Below are positions 24,901 to 35,044 of a DNA stretch of 57,148 bases, in pieces. The translations under genes were made by a program, and so were the position numbers. This DNA is from Phoronis australis (taxonomy: Eukaryota; Phoronida; Phoronidae). The notes under the pieces are model-generated. The model saw only the letters and a list, made by a program, of their open reading frames with translations. It made no database searches and had not been told where the DNA came from. The DNA lies in NCBI GenBank assembly GCA_002633005.1, contig NMRA01000852.1, positions 60,359 through 117,506 on the forward strand, given 5' to 3'. Position 1 is the first letter of the stretch. Every line of letters begins with the position of its first letter.

Positions 24901-27469
24901 AATTTGCACAAGCAGTAGGCCTAAACCAGAGCGTGTTTCATTCAGCACTTGCCGGTATCGTGCTAAAAACTTTCGACATTTGTCTCGGCAAGGCCCATAT
25001 TAGTCGCCGTGTAGCTGGATGCGTACGTAACTATCTGACAGTTATTTTTTGGTGTAAAGGTGTGTAAGCATTCGCTGTCGGTTGTCATTTTATCGGATAT
25101 TCGGCTTAATAACACCAATTATGGTTAATCAAACAATCCATGTAAAAAATAACGCAAACATGTTCATAGTATTAGAAATTGTCGGAAATTAGTTCCAATA
25201 TTCATTTCTTATCGATGCTATGCTACCCGCTTCATGAATGGATAGTTCCCAACTAATGTCTTTGATGACAGGTTATGTAGCGCGCGCTTCCTGGCCGCGT
25301 GCGTTTGACACCGAGTTTTTTTATTCATGACTCATGACAGTCGATGTGTCTACTGAAAGGTCAGACCATAGTAGGACACGGTCGTCGCGAGAGCGTAGCA
25401 ACGTAACGCTGTTGCGTTCTTTTTGAAGCGCTGCGTTTTAGTTGTCACGGCTAAATACAAACGTAGCAGTGCCGCTGGTGGTCTAGAAGACCCGTGCAAA
25501 TTTTTTTTTTTGATAAATTGAAGACGTTACTGTAGCCGAGTTTTAGGACTGTAGTTCCGTCATTGTTCGCATGTACACGTTCGTGATCATGGACTGGGCG
25601 CTTATTTCAGCAAAGTCTGAAAACGCGTGGGGGGCGCTTATAGGGGCATGGGCGGTTATTACGGCGAATACGGTACATCTCTTTTAAATTGGTCCTTGTT
25701 CAGATTAGCGATGGTTTCCAGAGTTGAGAGCACGTGACCGTTACTTATTGTTTGAGATCAAACTCAAGACATATTGTCGGTCAGCCAGACATTACTTCCT
25801 GCACTGCCGAACTACCAATTTTTTACCAACCCTAGAAATTATTCCTCATCTGAATCAGGAAGAAGTTGAAACCGATTTCATAATCTAGTGGGGTTCAAGT
25901 CATACAAAACCATGTTGATTGCCACTTTATACACTTTACATGTATATCACCCTCTAACCTTTGTATTGATCACACCCACACGTCCACACCTCTGTAACAT
26001 TTTGTTTCTCCGTTTGTATGCACTTGCTTCACAGAATCTGTTTCTTTACGAACTGTTTCCCTTCCGTCTCTTAGTTACTGGTCTTTGTCACTTGGAGCAG
26101 CTCGATTTTTTGCGGTAGCCTCCAATTTCCTCTTGGATGTTACCGATGAGCTGCAAATTTCAGTGAAGTGATTTTTATATTGGGTAGATTTTAGGCTACA
26201 AAATATCCAAGGTGTTTGGATGTCATCGCTACATGTATTTGTTCTTCTCCTCCTTTCCTTGCCAATCCGTCATTTTTTAACGTAACACTGTGTCCAAACT
26301 ATGTACCTAAGTTCTTTGTTGTGTGTTGAAAGTTATTGTGAAATAACGCCGAGTTCGACACATTCTCGCCCGGATTACGGTATATGTCGGTGCTCACGGA
26401 ATATATTGCCGCACCGGCAGATATTGTCGACCCGTAGGGCTGCAATATGTATCGAGTGCGACAACTTATGGTTGTACATACTGTATTGTCGCTCCCAAAA
26501 GCGTCTACCTTTAGCAAAATTACACAACTGTGTACATGTAGGCCTGCGCGATGACACTTATGCCTAGGCACTGGAAAATCCACACTTTGACAATGGAATT
26601 TTATGGCCGATAAGTTTGTTGCGTTGAGGTGGAGGGGGCAAACTAGTATAACAACTTAAGGTTCTCAAATGCCCGTGTTTGCAAAACTAACGCTTCCGCA
26701 AACGAGACTGATATCACGGTGGTTACCTTCGCCACTAATCTTTTGCGAGATTTGACCCCTGTTGAGCTTATCACAACCTCGGTTTGGGTTTCTTTAGTGG
26801 GTCTCCCTCTCACCCTGGGCCCACCTACATGTATGTACGGAAGGCAGACTACCTTTCAACATATATAAATGTATTGTAGTACCCGATAAATGATGTCGTC
26901 AAAGCGAGGATATGTGTCGATCTTAAGGTTAAAAAATTGTTGCAAACGCAAAATATTGTCGCCTAAGGGATAATAATTGTCCAATGTGACAATGGCATGT
27001 AATTTCAAGACGTTTGAATCAGACTACTTACCGTTACAGTTGACAGTTCGCTATTGCATGAAATTGGGCTTGGCTTATGGAATTCAATACCAGCCACTGC
27101 ATACCAACGTATTTAGCCTGGTCTCTGCATTCACGTATAACAACTTAATTTCCACAGGGTAATCTAAACACAACTACCATGAAAAGCTTCAGCAACTATG
27201 GCATGACGAACGAAGATGAAACTTCAGAAAAGGAAAACAACAACACACAAATAATTGACAGTCCCGTTCTCTACGAGATCAAGGAGAAGTTGCAGCTTAT
27301 TGAGTCCACGATAACATCACGCCAGAAGGCTGAAGAAGAACAAGAAGAGTTGAACACGGATTGGCGTAACGTTGCCATGGTGATGGATCGTCTGTTCATG
27401 TGCATCTACGCCCTTGTCTGTATATTCACTGGGTTAGGATTGATGTTACGCAGACCGACTGACCCCTAA
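15893..27469 (+). CDS. nicotinic-receptor-like Cys-loop ion channel subunit (10 exons, 455 aa)
   Basis: Coding exons: 15893-15950, 17905-18047, 18519-18563, 18856-18965, 19778-19886, 20839-20932, 21221-21354, 22716-22884, 23527-23720, 27158-27469. All introns begin GT and end AG, phases agree at every junction, and the sum is 1368 nt, exactly 455 codons plus stop. The product has a signal peptide, extracellular ligand-binding domain, Cys-loop with exactly 13 residues between cysteines (CDLDVKYFPFDRQVC), M1-M3, a short cytoplasmic loop and M4. The 45-nt and 110-nt exons match the conserved exons of nicotinic receptors. The pore has GEKIGL before M2, as in cation channels. The loop-C vicinal cysteines are absent, so this is a non-alpha-type subunit that would pair with another subunit at the membrane. 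Which agonist it binds cannot be read from the sequence. Confidence 0.93.
16734..16795 (+). repeat. fragment of 141-bp MITE family (intron 1)
   Basis: GGCGTGCATTAAGTAGCG, then AGGACCTACGCTAG and CACCTAGCTAAA match the left end of the copy at 48800. Lies in intron 1 of the channel gene. Confidence 0.45.
17355..17431 (-). repeat. dispersed 76-bp repeat, copy 2
   Basis: Inverted, nearly identical partner of 7166-7242, in intron 1 of the channel gene. One edge is (TAAA)n-like, which suits a short retrotransposed or MITE fragment. Confidence 0.8.
17905..18047 (+). CDS. channel subunit exon 2: N-terminal helix and beta1
   Basis: Acceptor TTTATAG|G. Encodes KLTEMLLKGYEKTTRPVDH, the KLL-x-L-x2-Y-x3-RPV signature of mature nicotinic subunits, then VNVTMDIGLREL. 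Ends in phase 0 at the position where vertebrate exon 2 ends. Confidence 0.92.
18519..18563 (+). CDS. channel subunit exon 3 (45 nt)
   Basis: Encodes DERDQVLKIKAWIRL between TTTCAG and GTACGG. It is exactly 45 nt, the size of the small conserved exon of nicotinic receptors (DE-x2-Q-x6-W-x2). Confidence 0.92.
18856..18965 (+). CDS. channel subunit exon 4 (110 nt), loop A
   Basis: Encodes YWYDAFLKWNASQYGGI, then SSIWLPDLVLIN, corresponding to W-x-DE-x-L-x-WN-x3-Y-GGI and the loop-A block W-x-PD-x-VL. The usual loop-A tyrosine is replaced by an aliphatic residue. It is 110 nt long as in the family; acceptor TTTTAG, donor GTTCGT. Confidence 0.92.
19778..19886 (+). CDS. channel subunit exon 5: first half of Cys-loop
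   Basis: Encodes VTSNGDVSWKFPVII, then SQCDLDVKYFPFDRQ. The first Cys-loop cysteine and the FPFD turn are present. Acceptor CCCACAG, donor GTACGA, end in phase 0. Confidence 0.93.
20839..20932 (+). CDS. channel subunit exon 6: second Cys of loop, loop B
   Basis: Encodes VCPLEFASWVYPQSRMDLY. The second Cys closes the 13-residue Cys-loop, and the loop-B tryptophan (ASWVY) is kept. Donor G|GTAATG after DTSVFQ, phase 1. Confidence 0.88.
21221..21354 (+). CDS. channel subunit exon 7: loop C to pre-M1
   Basis: Encodes ESKSWIMDSFIAQRRVKTF, then YPDVTYSLRLTRRPLYVLF. The Y-x-DVTY and RRPLY blocks are typical of the pre-M1 region. The paired CC of alpha subunits is missing before YPDV. An upstream in-frame stop forces the acceptor TTCCAG|AA. 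Confidence 0.9.
21355..22715 (+). other. intron 7 of channel gene, unexplained overlapping frames
   Basis: Contains a 111-codon frame on the plus strand (21429-21764) and an 85-codon frame on the minus strand (21604-21347) over the same bases. No domain is recognised in either; they are probably chance. Confidence 0.4.
22716..22884 (+). CDS. channel subunit exon 8: M1 and M2 pore helix
   Basis: Encodes M1 (VLPVVMIIILGMLAFWLP), then PPDDGEKIGLCVTLLVALSF and MLLLGDKMPPT. The conserved PC of M1 is absent; P alone is kept. The glutamate before K in GEK is the intermediate ring of cation-selective channels. Donor GTGATT is weak. Confidence 0.92.
23527..23720 (+). CDS. channel subunit exon 9: M3 and start of cytoplasmic loop
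   Basis: Encodes GQFYAAVVIMLTATTVLSTI (M3), then HTHFRGKRGKRVPNWIR, the H-x-R and P-x-W-R landmarks after M3. Acceptor TCTTAG, donor GAG|GTTAGT, ends in phase 0. Confidence 0.92.
24080..24165. repeat. diverged 141-bp MITE family fragment
   Basis: CTCGCGTAGTCTCGCGAAGA, then CTAGTGAAGTTTTAGCG and TAATGAAC correspond to the right half of the copies at 46159 and 48800. Within intron 9. Confidence 0.4.
24261..25675. mobile_element. 1.4-kb TIR element in intron 9
   Basis: The left end TACCGTATTCGCCGTAATAA and CCGCCC (from 24261) is mirrored by GGGCGGTTATTACGGCGAAT and ACGGTA ending at 25675. The TIR is about 26 bp, with extra GGGCGCTTA motifs just inside both ends. The terminal TA may be a TA target duplication as in Tc1/mariner. 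The interior has only short frames (24420-24629, 24655-24897), so it is non-autonomous. Confidence 0.75.
25676..27157 (+). other. rest of intron 9, nothing recognised
   Basis: Antiparallel short frames at 26299-26583 with no domain. A cluster of ATATTGTCG-like words lies at 26400-26500. Confidence 0.4.
27158..27469 (+). CDS. channel subunit exon 10: MA helix and M4
   Basis: Acceptor TTCCACAG. Encodes an acidic, Gln/Asn-rich loop, an amphipathic stretch (KLQLIESTITSRQKAEEEQ), DWRNVAMVMDRLFMCIY and M4, ending LRRPTDP-stop. D-W-R-x-VA-x3-DR-LF is the standard pre-M4 signature. A very similar exon lies inverted at 51947-52261. Confidence 0.95.
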   Translation, partial: GNLNTTTMKSFSNYGMTNEDETSEKENNNTQIIDSPVLYEIKEKLQLIESTITSRQKAEEEQEELNTDWRNVAMVMDRLFMCIYALVCIFTGLGLMLRRPTDP

Positions 27470-27547
27470 AACGCCCCCCCCCCCCACGACAAGCATACAG
27501 GAATTCACAATTTTCATGTAACGACCTCGCTGTTTTTCAAATGTGTC

Positions 27548-27553
27548 ATTAAA
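27548..27553 (+). terminator. possible poly(A) signal ATTAAA of channel gene
   Basis: The common variant ATTAAA lies 79 bases after the stop codon, the first such signal downstream. Cleavage would fall about 10-30 bases on. Confidence 0.4.
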
Positions 27554-29885
27554 GCGTATAATTCTAGCCAATTAAGGCGTGGCAACATGTAAACAAAATT
27601 GCAGGGCGCCATACTTTTTCCCAGAAGCATTTGTTACGAAAGCATGAAGGAGGTTTACGATGTTGATAACAATATACACAGAACGAGCCTGAAAAGACCC
27701 CTTTTTTGCTGATGACAGCAAGTAGCAGATTGCGATCGGCTAAATCCACCGTCTAAATGAACAAGCACACACTGAAAGAAATCCATCTCGTAAGATTTCA
27801 AAAATACTTTTATTTTATTGGATTTCATTAAATTGTTTATAGTATCAAATATCTGTTAACACTTGTAATCTGTGTTGGTGAAGTCGCATTTGACTCACGG
27901 AAACGTGCAGTAGTGTATATTGGACAGTTTAAACAAAAAATCCTGGTTCCGAACGCTGCATCATCAGAGTACAGTGGAAAAGTAAAATTCAGTCCGCAAA
28001 CTACGTTGCCGGAGCAAGAAGTCTTGTTATTTGCGATTTTCAAAAGAAAAAATGATTGTATTTTGTTGTCGAGTTCCCATACAGTGCAACGCAAAAAGCG
28101 TCTTATTTACTGCACCTAGGTTTCCAGTTCGCACGCGCTGCACGTGTTTTATTTGATGCTATTCCTGTTGTGTTTACAATTTTCATGATGAAATACCAGC
28201 TTGCTAGCATTTAGCATTTAGATTTCGGTTGAATCTTACGAGTTATGTACATGTAGTTTGCTGTCAAACGATGTCATTGAATAGGTTGAACTATCTTTTA
28301 TCATGCTAGTGTAGCAGAAATACATGTACACAGTAGATTTTAACATATTTATTAAAGCACAGGTGACGATAGCATTTTGACTGTCCTTGTTATTTTACAG
28401 ACGGCACAGGTACACATGCGTTAATCTTTCTTGTATCTTAAGTAATTGCAACGTGTCAATATTAAGTCCAGTGTTTCTCACTATTTAGATTTCGGAATGG
28501 ATCCTAGCACCCGGAATGCTCTACATGTAGTTGTGAATCGTGTGTTATATTCATGGGGTATTGGTAAGCCCTGTGTGTTTAATAGAGGTGTAATTATATT
28601 GTTTTTATTTGAGTATTTACGAAGTACTAATTGATTCCCACAGATGGCGAGCTTGTCCTTATATGCACGTGGAATAACAACACTACTTAGGATCTTAAAT
28701 TCAAGGTGGCACTGAGAGGATCGTGGGGTTGTGGGTCGATGGGGCTTTAGAAAAAATCTTGTGTTAGTTTTGTCTGTCATTTTTTGTTTGATATTGTTTT
28801 CTTACCTCAATAGCTAAGACCTTCCTCTCGGTCTTGCATGCTGTTGTTTGTGTCGATCACAGAGTCTGACATTTAAAATGCAAATTGACCTGTTGACCTG
28901 TAATGCTATGATAGAATCAATTCAATTTATACTTGTCCCGTAGCAAGTTAAACACAGGTACTTCCAAAACAATTTAAACTTAAAATTTGAATGCGCCGGT
29001 GTAGCATCGTATGCTCTTAAAGTTATATTTTTCTTCGTAGAAATTATTTCATTGATATCTTCCATTCTCTACAGTGTCGTTAAAGATGCTGTTATTGTTG
29101 CTGAAGCTTTCGCTGTTGTAGATAAAACCTTCGTCCATCGCGCGGTATTAGGATTTTCTGGCCCAGCTGCGAAGGCTCGTGCCTTTCTTGTTTTTTGCCA
29201 AGCTGCTCGCGAGCCCTTTGTTCGTAAGGTGTTTAACATTGTCTTCCGCCTCAACATAATCCAACAATTGTCCCGGAGCTGCTATTGACAAATTTAATTC
29301 CCTGGTACACGCACTCCAACAAAATGGGTGCGACGAATCTCCATTGATTGCACACACACAGGACTATGTACTTTAATTGGTTCACTAGACCCCGATGTCT
29401 TTGATGATAGATTTAGTCGCCCCCATCGGGACCGCGCTACTGACTTCGATGACGCACCGCGCTACTGACTTGAAGAGGACACGCTATCGTGACACTGCAG
29501 GTGTACGACTTTGTAGGATATTCTATGCAAGTGGAATTGTGGAGATCTGTGCCGCTCTATTTCATGAAACAATTTTGTTGTGTCTAAAGTTCGAAATTCT
29601 GAGATTTAAAATCTGCAGCCGTAACCGTATGGCAAGTTTTCTTTTGACAAGACGGTACGTGTCGCTTCATAAAGGTGACGTCATTTGACGTCTATTAGTA
29701 CCAGCGTCATCTAATTTTTTTCGGCGCTAAATGGGGTTCCTGATGGGGTCGTGCGATAGTACTTAGCGTATTCGGTTGATGTTAGGAGTAAACGAAGTGA
29801 TGACACTTTTTTTGACCAATAATGCATATATTTAACATGCTCAAGTCACTTTGTCACATTACGCGGTCTGTTGTAGGCACACAAC
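27554..29885. other. intergenic, no gene supported
   Basis: Short overlapping frames only (for example 29052-29357 on both strands). A G-rich stretch at 28713-28738 resembles that at 33722-33792. Confidence 0.4.
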
Positions 29886-30530
29886 AGTTCTCACAGGTTT
29901 TTGCCTATCGGAACACACGTTAATGGACTCTTCACCCTTTCTCCACTCCGTCAAAAACTGCATGCAAATAAAGAAAAGTTTTTTGAGTCATTTCACTTCA
30001 CAAGCCCTACATATGAGCACTGAAACTTTATTCTCTCTTGTATTGTTGACCCTTTCACTCCCACTGAAAACCAAGCTAGACTAAGAAAAATAGGAGCAAA
30101 AACGCAAAATAGGCACTTTTCACCCTAAAATCACCACTTCCCTGCAAATGCTGGACTAGAGCCAACATTAGATTCCGAAAGCAAATTAACTACCAATTCC
30201 AAAAATGTGGTCAAAAATTACGGTTAACCAAATATTTTTTTTGCAAATCTGGCTTGTTTGAGGGCTACCTGAAATCGCGGCCAATTTCTCAGTTGCTTCA
30301 CAGCAATGCACATTTGCAACAGGGGGCCACCATCTCGAAGAAGAGTGCAGCTACAGCTGAGAAAGTGGCCTTTTTCATTCTCAGCATGTTCCCAAGTACA
30401 AACGAACCACATTCACTACGTACAACGCCTAACTAAAAATGCCCCCAAGCCTGGCTTACCCCTAGATTTTTTAAAATATTTTGGGAGTGCATATTGGCCG
30501 CGACCGCAGCCTAACTGTTCAGTGCCACCT
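29886..30530 (+). repeat. dispersed repeat B, copy 1 (intact)
   Basis: Aligns end to end with 46307-46709 plus 48435-48643. It starts GTTCTCACAGG and ends CTGTTCAGTGCCACCT in both. This uninterrupted copy supplies the empty-site reference for the transposon inserted in copy 2. Confidence 0.75.
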
Positions 30531-30615
30531 TAAGTGGTGTGTCAAAAGTGGGCGTGACGGTTGATTAAACATAGCTTCGCACAACAAAGAACTTTCTTCC
30601 ATGACAATTAAAAAA

Positions 30616-31287
30616 CTCCTTCATCCGAGGGAAAGTGTCTGTGCCTTCTGTCAGAGGGGATTTTTTTCGCCGAGTGCCGGAGGGGGAAATCAGTCTCACG
30701 ACCCGATCACCATGAAAACCGACTACGAGGGCTCTACCTGAAGAAGGTTTTTGTGCTCTTCCAATTTGTGACCTGTGTGGGTTAAAAGTGATTGGAACTT
30801 CGTGATCAATTTTTCAATTACCTTAGGGAAATTTTAGTCCTCGTGAGGGGAATTTCGCGTGATTTTTCAATATTTTTGAGAAGGAAATAGGGCCGATATT
30901 CTGTCCCAAATTGAGGGATTGAGGGCCTGTGGAAAAAATGCATCATGTTTCAACCCGTAGTCAAGGAAACACAGCCCAGCTGGCAGAAGTTTCACCGATT
31001 ATTGCCGCTATGATGCTCGGCAACTGACTGATGCAACAAAATATGATCTAACTTTTCGAAAACATTTATAAATTTTATACGGAAATATTTTACTTCGTCG
31101 CGGCGTATGGCAACGACCCAACGCTATCGAATCTCATCGTCCTTAGGGACTGTAAAACAAACAGTCTAGTGTCCGTATATTTTAACTGTATCGTCGTTCG
31201 AGCAACGCGGAATACAACTAGACCAATAAGCCAACAGCGAGCCTCGTTTTGAAACGCGGCTCCTGTCGGTGTGAATAAAGTCTATAC
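30616..31287 (-). repeat. repeat C, copy 1, with THAP-like remnant
   Basis: Direct-orientation relative of 35045-35743; both begin CTCCTTCATCCGAGG and end near CCTGTCGG-GTGAAT. On the minus strand near 31200-31060 it reads VCFTVPKDDEIR, stop, RWVVAIRRDEVKYF, resembling the core of a THAP zinc-binding domain (F-x-IPKD-x3-R-x-W-x2-AIRR). Broken by a stop, so a remnant. Confidence 0.6.
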
Positions 31288-31584
31288 GCACGAGAATGGA
31301 AAACAAATTATTAACATTTGAAGAAACGAAATTTATTGCCCAATGCTAGAAGAAACTTAGGAAATCGAAAATGTCGAAAGGCAATTAATCTCCCAAGTTG
31401 CTCAGACTTCCAGGTGTTTTTGTTTGTGTTTTACTTTGCGAGAATGCTACATGTACAACTATTTCATGTTTGATAATTGCCAACGATGTAGAGGGCAGTA
31501 CGAACGGATTCGTACTCTTTTAGTGTGGGCAGAATCAAGTCCGTCGGGTGGGAGCAGACTTGATTCATCCACGGGCATGTTTTT

Positions 31585-31754
31585 TTAATCATCTTCAAAC
31601 TCCAGCAGGAGGCATCGAAGTGCCAGTTGTAGCAGGCGCACCGAGTTGGACCAGACGTCCAGTCGTTCTTTGTGGTCAATGCGTGTGGCTTCTATCCCCA
31701 GGTCATATATTACATCAACTGCCTTGCTGGGTGATGCAGTAGGAATTTCACTAC
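31585..31754 (-). CDS. candidate terminal exon of a small unknown gene
   Basis: The minus strand has a strong acceptor (pyrimidine run then TTTTTTCTAG) at 31755, followed by 56 open codons to TAA (31587-31585). The product ends VRLLQLALRCLLLEFEDD after a charged stretch (EATRIDHKERLDVWSNS). Codons are CTG- and GAC-rich, unlike the AT-rich surroundings. The two leading bases fit a phase-1 upstream exon, and the candidate start exon at 37317-37350 ends in phase 1. Family unknown. Confidence 0.4.
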
Positions 31755-33721
31755 CTAGAAAAAATCAGAACTTGGCCAACACTATAAACGCCCGTGCTTT
31801 CATTTGATGTTCCTCCGTCGAGCAGTTCAGGAGCTAGTTGAGGTCTTTCCTCTCGTTCTTTCATTGTTGCGAAGAATGGGTGTCTGAAAAAAAGGAATTC
31901 CGTGGAATACTGTGGATTCACCGTCTTCGTGTCTTACACTTCGGCAAGCAAGAAACAGGCAAACTATTTGATATATATCTGTTCATCACTAGTAACATTG
32001 TGAAGAGCTTCATTTGTATAGTATACAACGCACATTGTACATACATGTACTCAATATGTGTGAGTATGTATGTTCACTTATGCTAAATGGAATAATTTCT
32101 TTGTTCAGTGTTTTCTGATCTAACACCGTGGATTGAAATCTGCACGCTAGAATAATTTCTCGCAGGCAGTCTCCATCTGCTGTATGTACATGTACATGTA
32201 TCTAACATACAGTTCTCCATGGGTCAACCAAGGACGACGCTAACCTGTTCTTTTTAAACTAGCTGAACATAAAAACACGGTGGTACAAATCGAGCTACAA
32301 AATCACATTACACATGGTAAGGGTGAGTTGTGAGCCCCGTGTCACTCAAGAAGACGTATTAGTTTGGGTTTAAAGAATAAATGTCAACTTTTATCTTGTG
32401 TTGCCGAGGTTTTGCTGCGCATGCGCCGTCAGGTGGGTGGTTACATTCGTTTCTGCCCTTGCCTATTTCTCATTCGATCATTGAGTAAAAATGCCTCAGT
32501 TATGTTCATCAATTCCAATGTGAAGTTTGTGCTTTCTGCATGACGTGCAGAACTGCGAATTGCAAGAAAATTATGTTCCGTTTCACAATTTTTTTGCTAG
32601 ACTTTAAAATTTCAGAGTGTATTTTTTCGTTGTTACAAGCGGGATAAGTACGTTTATTTATTAATCTGTTTATTCAAATATGTGCACTCCATTTGAAGAT
32701 CTCTCGGAAAGATACCAAACAATGTGAGCGCAAAACATCCTTCTGCCGCACGCCACTACTTGGAAACCAAACGAATTTGTACATGTTAATCGAACAATTT
32801 CAGAAGGAGAACCTTCCCGGCAAAACACTGTCGAATGCCTTCTGAAAGTTTATGAAGCATTCAGAGGCACCTTGTTTAATTTTTAACTTCTGGTAATCTT
32901 TTCTTCTGAATGGGATATCGGGTAATATCTCACGGGGTCATTGCGTTTTCACGAGGTTCCTGTCCATGCACTCTAGAAACCTCTTTTCTTAAAGCAGTAC
33001 CCCCGATTAAACCGGATTGTTCTGAAACCCCTCGACCCCCACACCCCACGACCCCCTCAACTTAGTCTACAAGAGCTCGACACGTCTTAACATGGAACAA
33101 GCGCTTGGGTCGTGAGCTCGGCTGGCTTTTCCGGGTTTTCTGCCATAAAGAGAGTCGATTTGGGAAGTTTGAAATCCAAAAGCAGAAAAGATGACTTGAC
33201 CATATCAAGTCAAAGACCTATGAACGATACAAATGTCGTTCCCGGCAGAGTTTAATCGTCTCGTCTGCTCTTCAGTGAATGGTAGATTCAACCATTTTCG
33301 CGGAGAGTGAGAGGAATTGACAAAATTGTAATTTCATATTAAGTAAATACAGTTGGAAAAACAAAATGTTAACTAAAAAGTATTTCAACGTTATACGGAG
33401 TACATTCTAAACGAGTAACCAACAGAAAGCAAATAATAAAAATGTGAAATTATGTACATTCATGTTAACGTACATGTACTCTCTCCTCGCTGAGTTTAGT
33501 AGATCTGGGCCATTGGTAGCCGCTTGTGGAACTATTTTCGTGCCAATGATAGCGCGCTTACAATGCGCTAGTTTAGATCACGTTCTCACGCCAATTTCTG
33601 TTTTTAATCTGACATGAGCCAAAGAAGACTCGCGTGTAGTTATGTCTTATATGAAAATCACTCAGCGACGTAATAAGATTTTGAAATACGTAAAAAGCGC
33701 CAAAATACATGTATCTCTATT

Positions 33722-33792
33722 GCTACAGGTCGTGGGTAGTGGGGGTTGTGGGTCGATGGGGTCAGGGGGTGTGGGGATCAAGGGGGTTTCAG
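33722..33792 (+). other. G-rich tract, potential G-quadruplex
   Basis: Seven or more runs of three to five G in 70 bases (GTGGGGGTTGTGGG, GGGGTCAGGGGGTGTGGGG). A C-rich counterpart (CGACCCCCACACCCCACGAC) lies at about 33030-33055 and a related G-rich piece at 28713-28738. Confidence 0.5.
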
Positions 33793-33806
33793 ATTGTTTT
33801 TATTTT

Positions 33807-34000
33807 CACTTAAAGGCTGCAACGGGCAAGGTGACTGTCGGCTGAATCTTAAAGGTTCTGCATGCAACCCCGCCGGTCGTAAGCTCTACTTGTTGATATA
33901 AGTTTCATGACGAGGTGACGAGCTGGCATACCCGTTTGTGAGTGTGAAGTTTCTTTGTCTAACGGAGCTCAAGGCATAATCTTCTTCATACAGCCATATG
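33807..34000 (+). repeat. dispersed repeat D, copy 2
   Basis: Direct-orientation match to 10697-10920 over most of its length, immediately after the G-rich tract. Confidence 0.55.
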
Positions 34001-34094
34001 GGTTTCTACCTTAGTGTGTACATTCATGATGTGATTTTTAGAAACACATCGTATTCTTTGTGTACATACACTAAACGTACCGAGAGTGGCGTAC

Positions 34095-34198
34095 ATGATG
34101 TAATATCCCACGAGACATTATTCCCGCTTATCGATCTCGATCTTCGGTCTCGGTCAATACGCAGAATAATGTCAAGTGGGATATTATTTCATGTACGA
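34095..34198. repeat. short inverted repeat (hairpin)
   Basis: CATGATGTAATATCCCACGA, then GACATTATTC is mirrored by GAATAATGTC and AAGTGGGATATTATTTCATG; arms of about 30 bases with a loop of about 40. It may be a miniature foldback or a transcribed hairpin. Confidence 0.6.
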
Positions 34199-35044
34199 CA
34201 ATCGAGGTTTGTTTTGTATTTATCCCATACGCTTCAAATTTCTAAGTTCGTTTCACTTTTCCCGCAGATATTTTAAATACTTCACTCAAACTCTTCTTGT
34301 GGCGGATCACATAATATACATGCATGTATGTACTTCCGCGTTAGGCTGCAAGTTTTCTCTAGTAAAAGAAACGGTTTTAAATGTGACGATTTATTACTTG
34401 AAAAGAGATTCCAAAGACGAAAACAAGGATAACTTTTCTTTGAACGTGTAACATCTCCTCAAAATAGTTAATTAACAGCAATATTTCGGAAAACTAGGTT
34501 CGAAACATGAAAAGTAAATATGACCACATTGCGGCGATCGTAGTGTTACGGATTAGGTATTATGCTGAGTGCAGGGTTACGTTTTTTCTTCTAAATTGTT
34601 GATCAAAATACTTTCTACGCAAACCAGGCCATCTGCTCGTATTGTTGACGAGTTTAAGACATATTCGACAGTGGTGGCTGTCATGTGCAATTAGTCACAT
34701 CTGGTTTAATTTGTTGATCAAGAATATTAACATCAAGCATAGCCTGATCCTAACACTTGAATTGGCATTGATCTGAAAGAATAATTGAATATTAAATATA
34801 TTTTTATTAAAATAAAAACAGGCTCGTAATCAAAAATAAAAATTATTTGACCATCGATTCTGCTTTCTTGGTTGTAATAATTCTTACGTCTATTTCATGT
34901 GTTAGGTTTCAAATACCAACCTTGACCAAGTTGAATTTTAAAATTAAAACACCCAATTCGTTCGTCCAAAGCATAACCTCGTTATAGAACCCAATTTCAG
35001 TTAACTGGACATAGCAGTCATAGTTATCATGTTTCTCCAGGAGC

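Larger units (their letters stand above)
31755..35044. other. intergenic or intronic, no coding exon recognised
   Basis: Contains C-rich (33000-33065) and G-rich (33722-33792) tracts, repeat D copy 2 and a short hairpin (34095-34198). If the small minus-strand gene is real, this is its intron. Confidence 0.4.

Noticed and set aside
29052-29357. Plus frame (78 codons) and minus frames with Lys/Ser-rich ends
   Set aside because: The minus frames look slightly protein-like (LASSLAKNKKG, SWARKS) but need a frameshift and match nothing I recognise.
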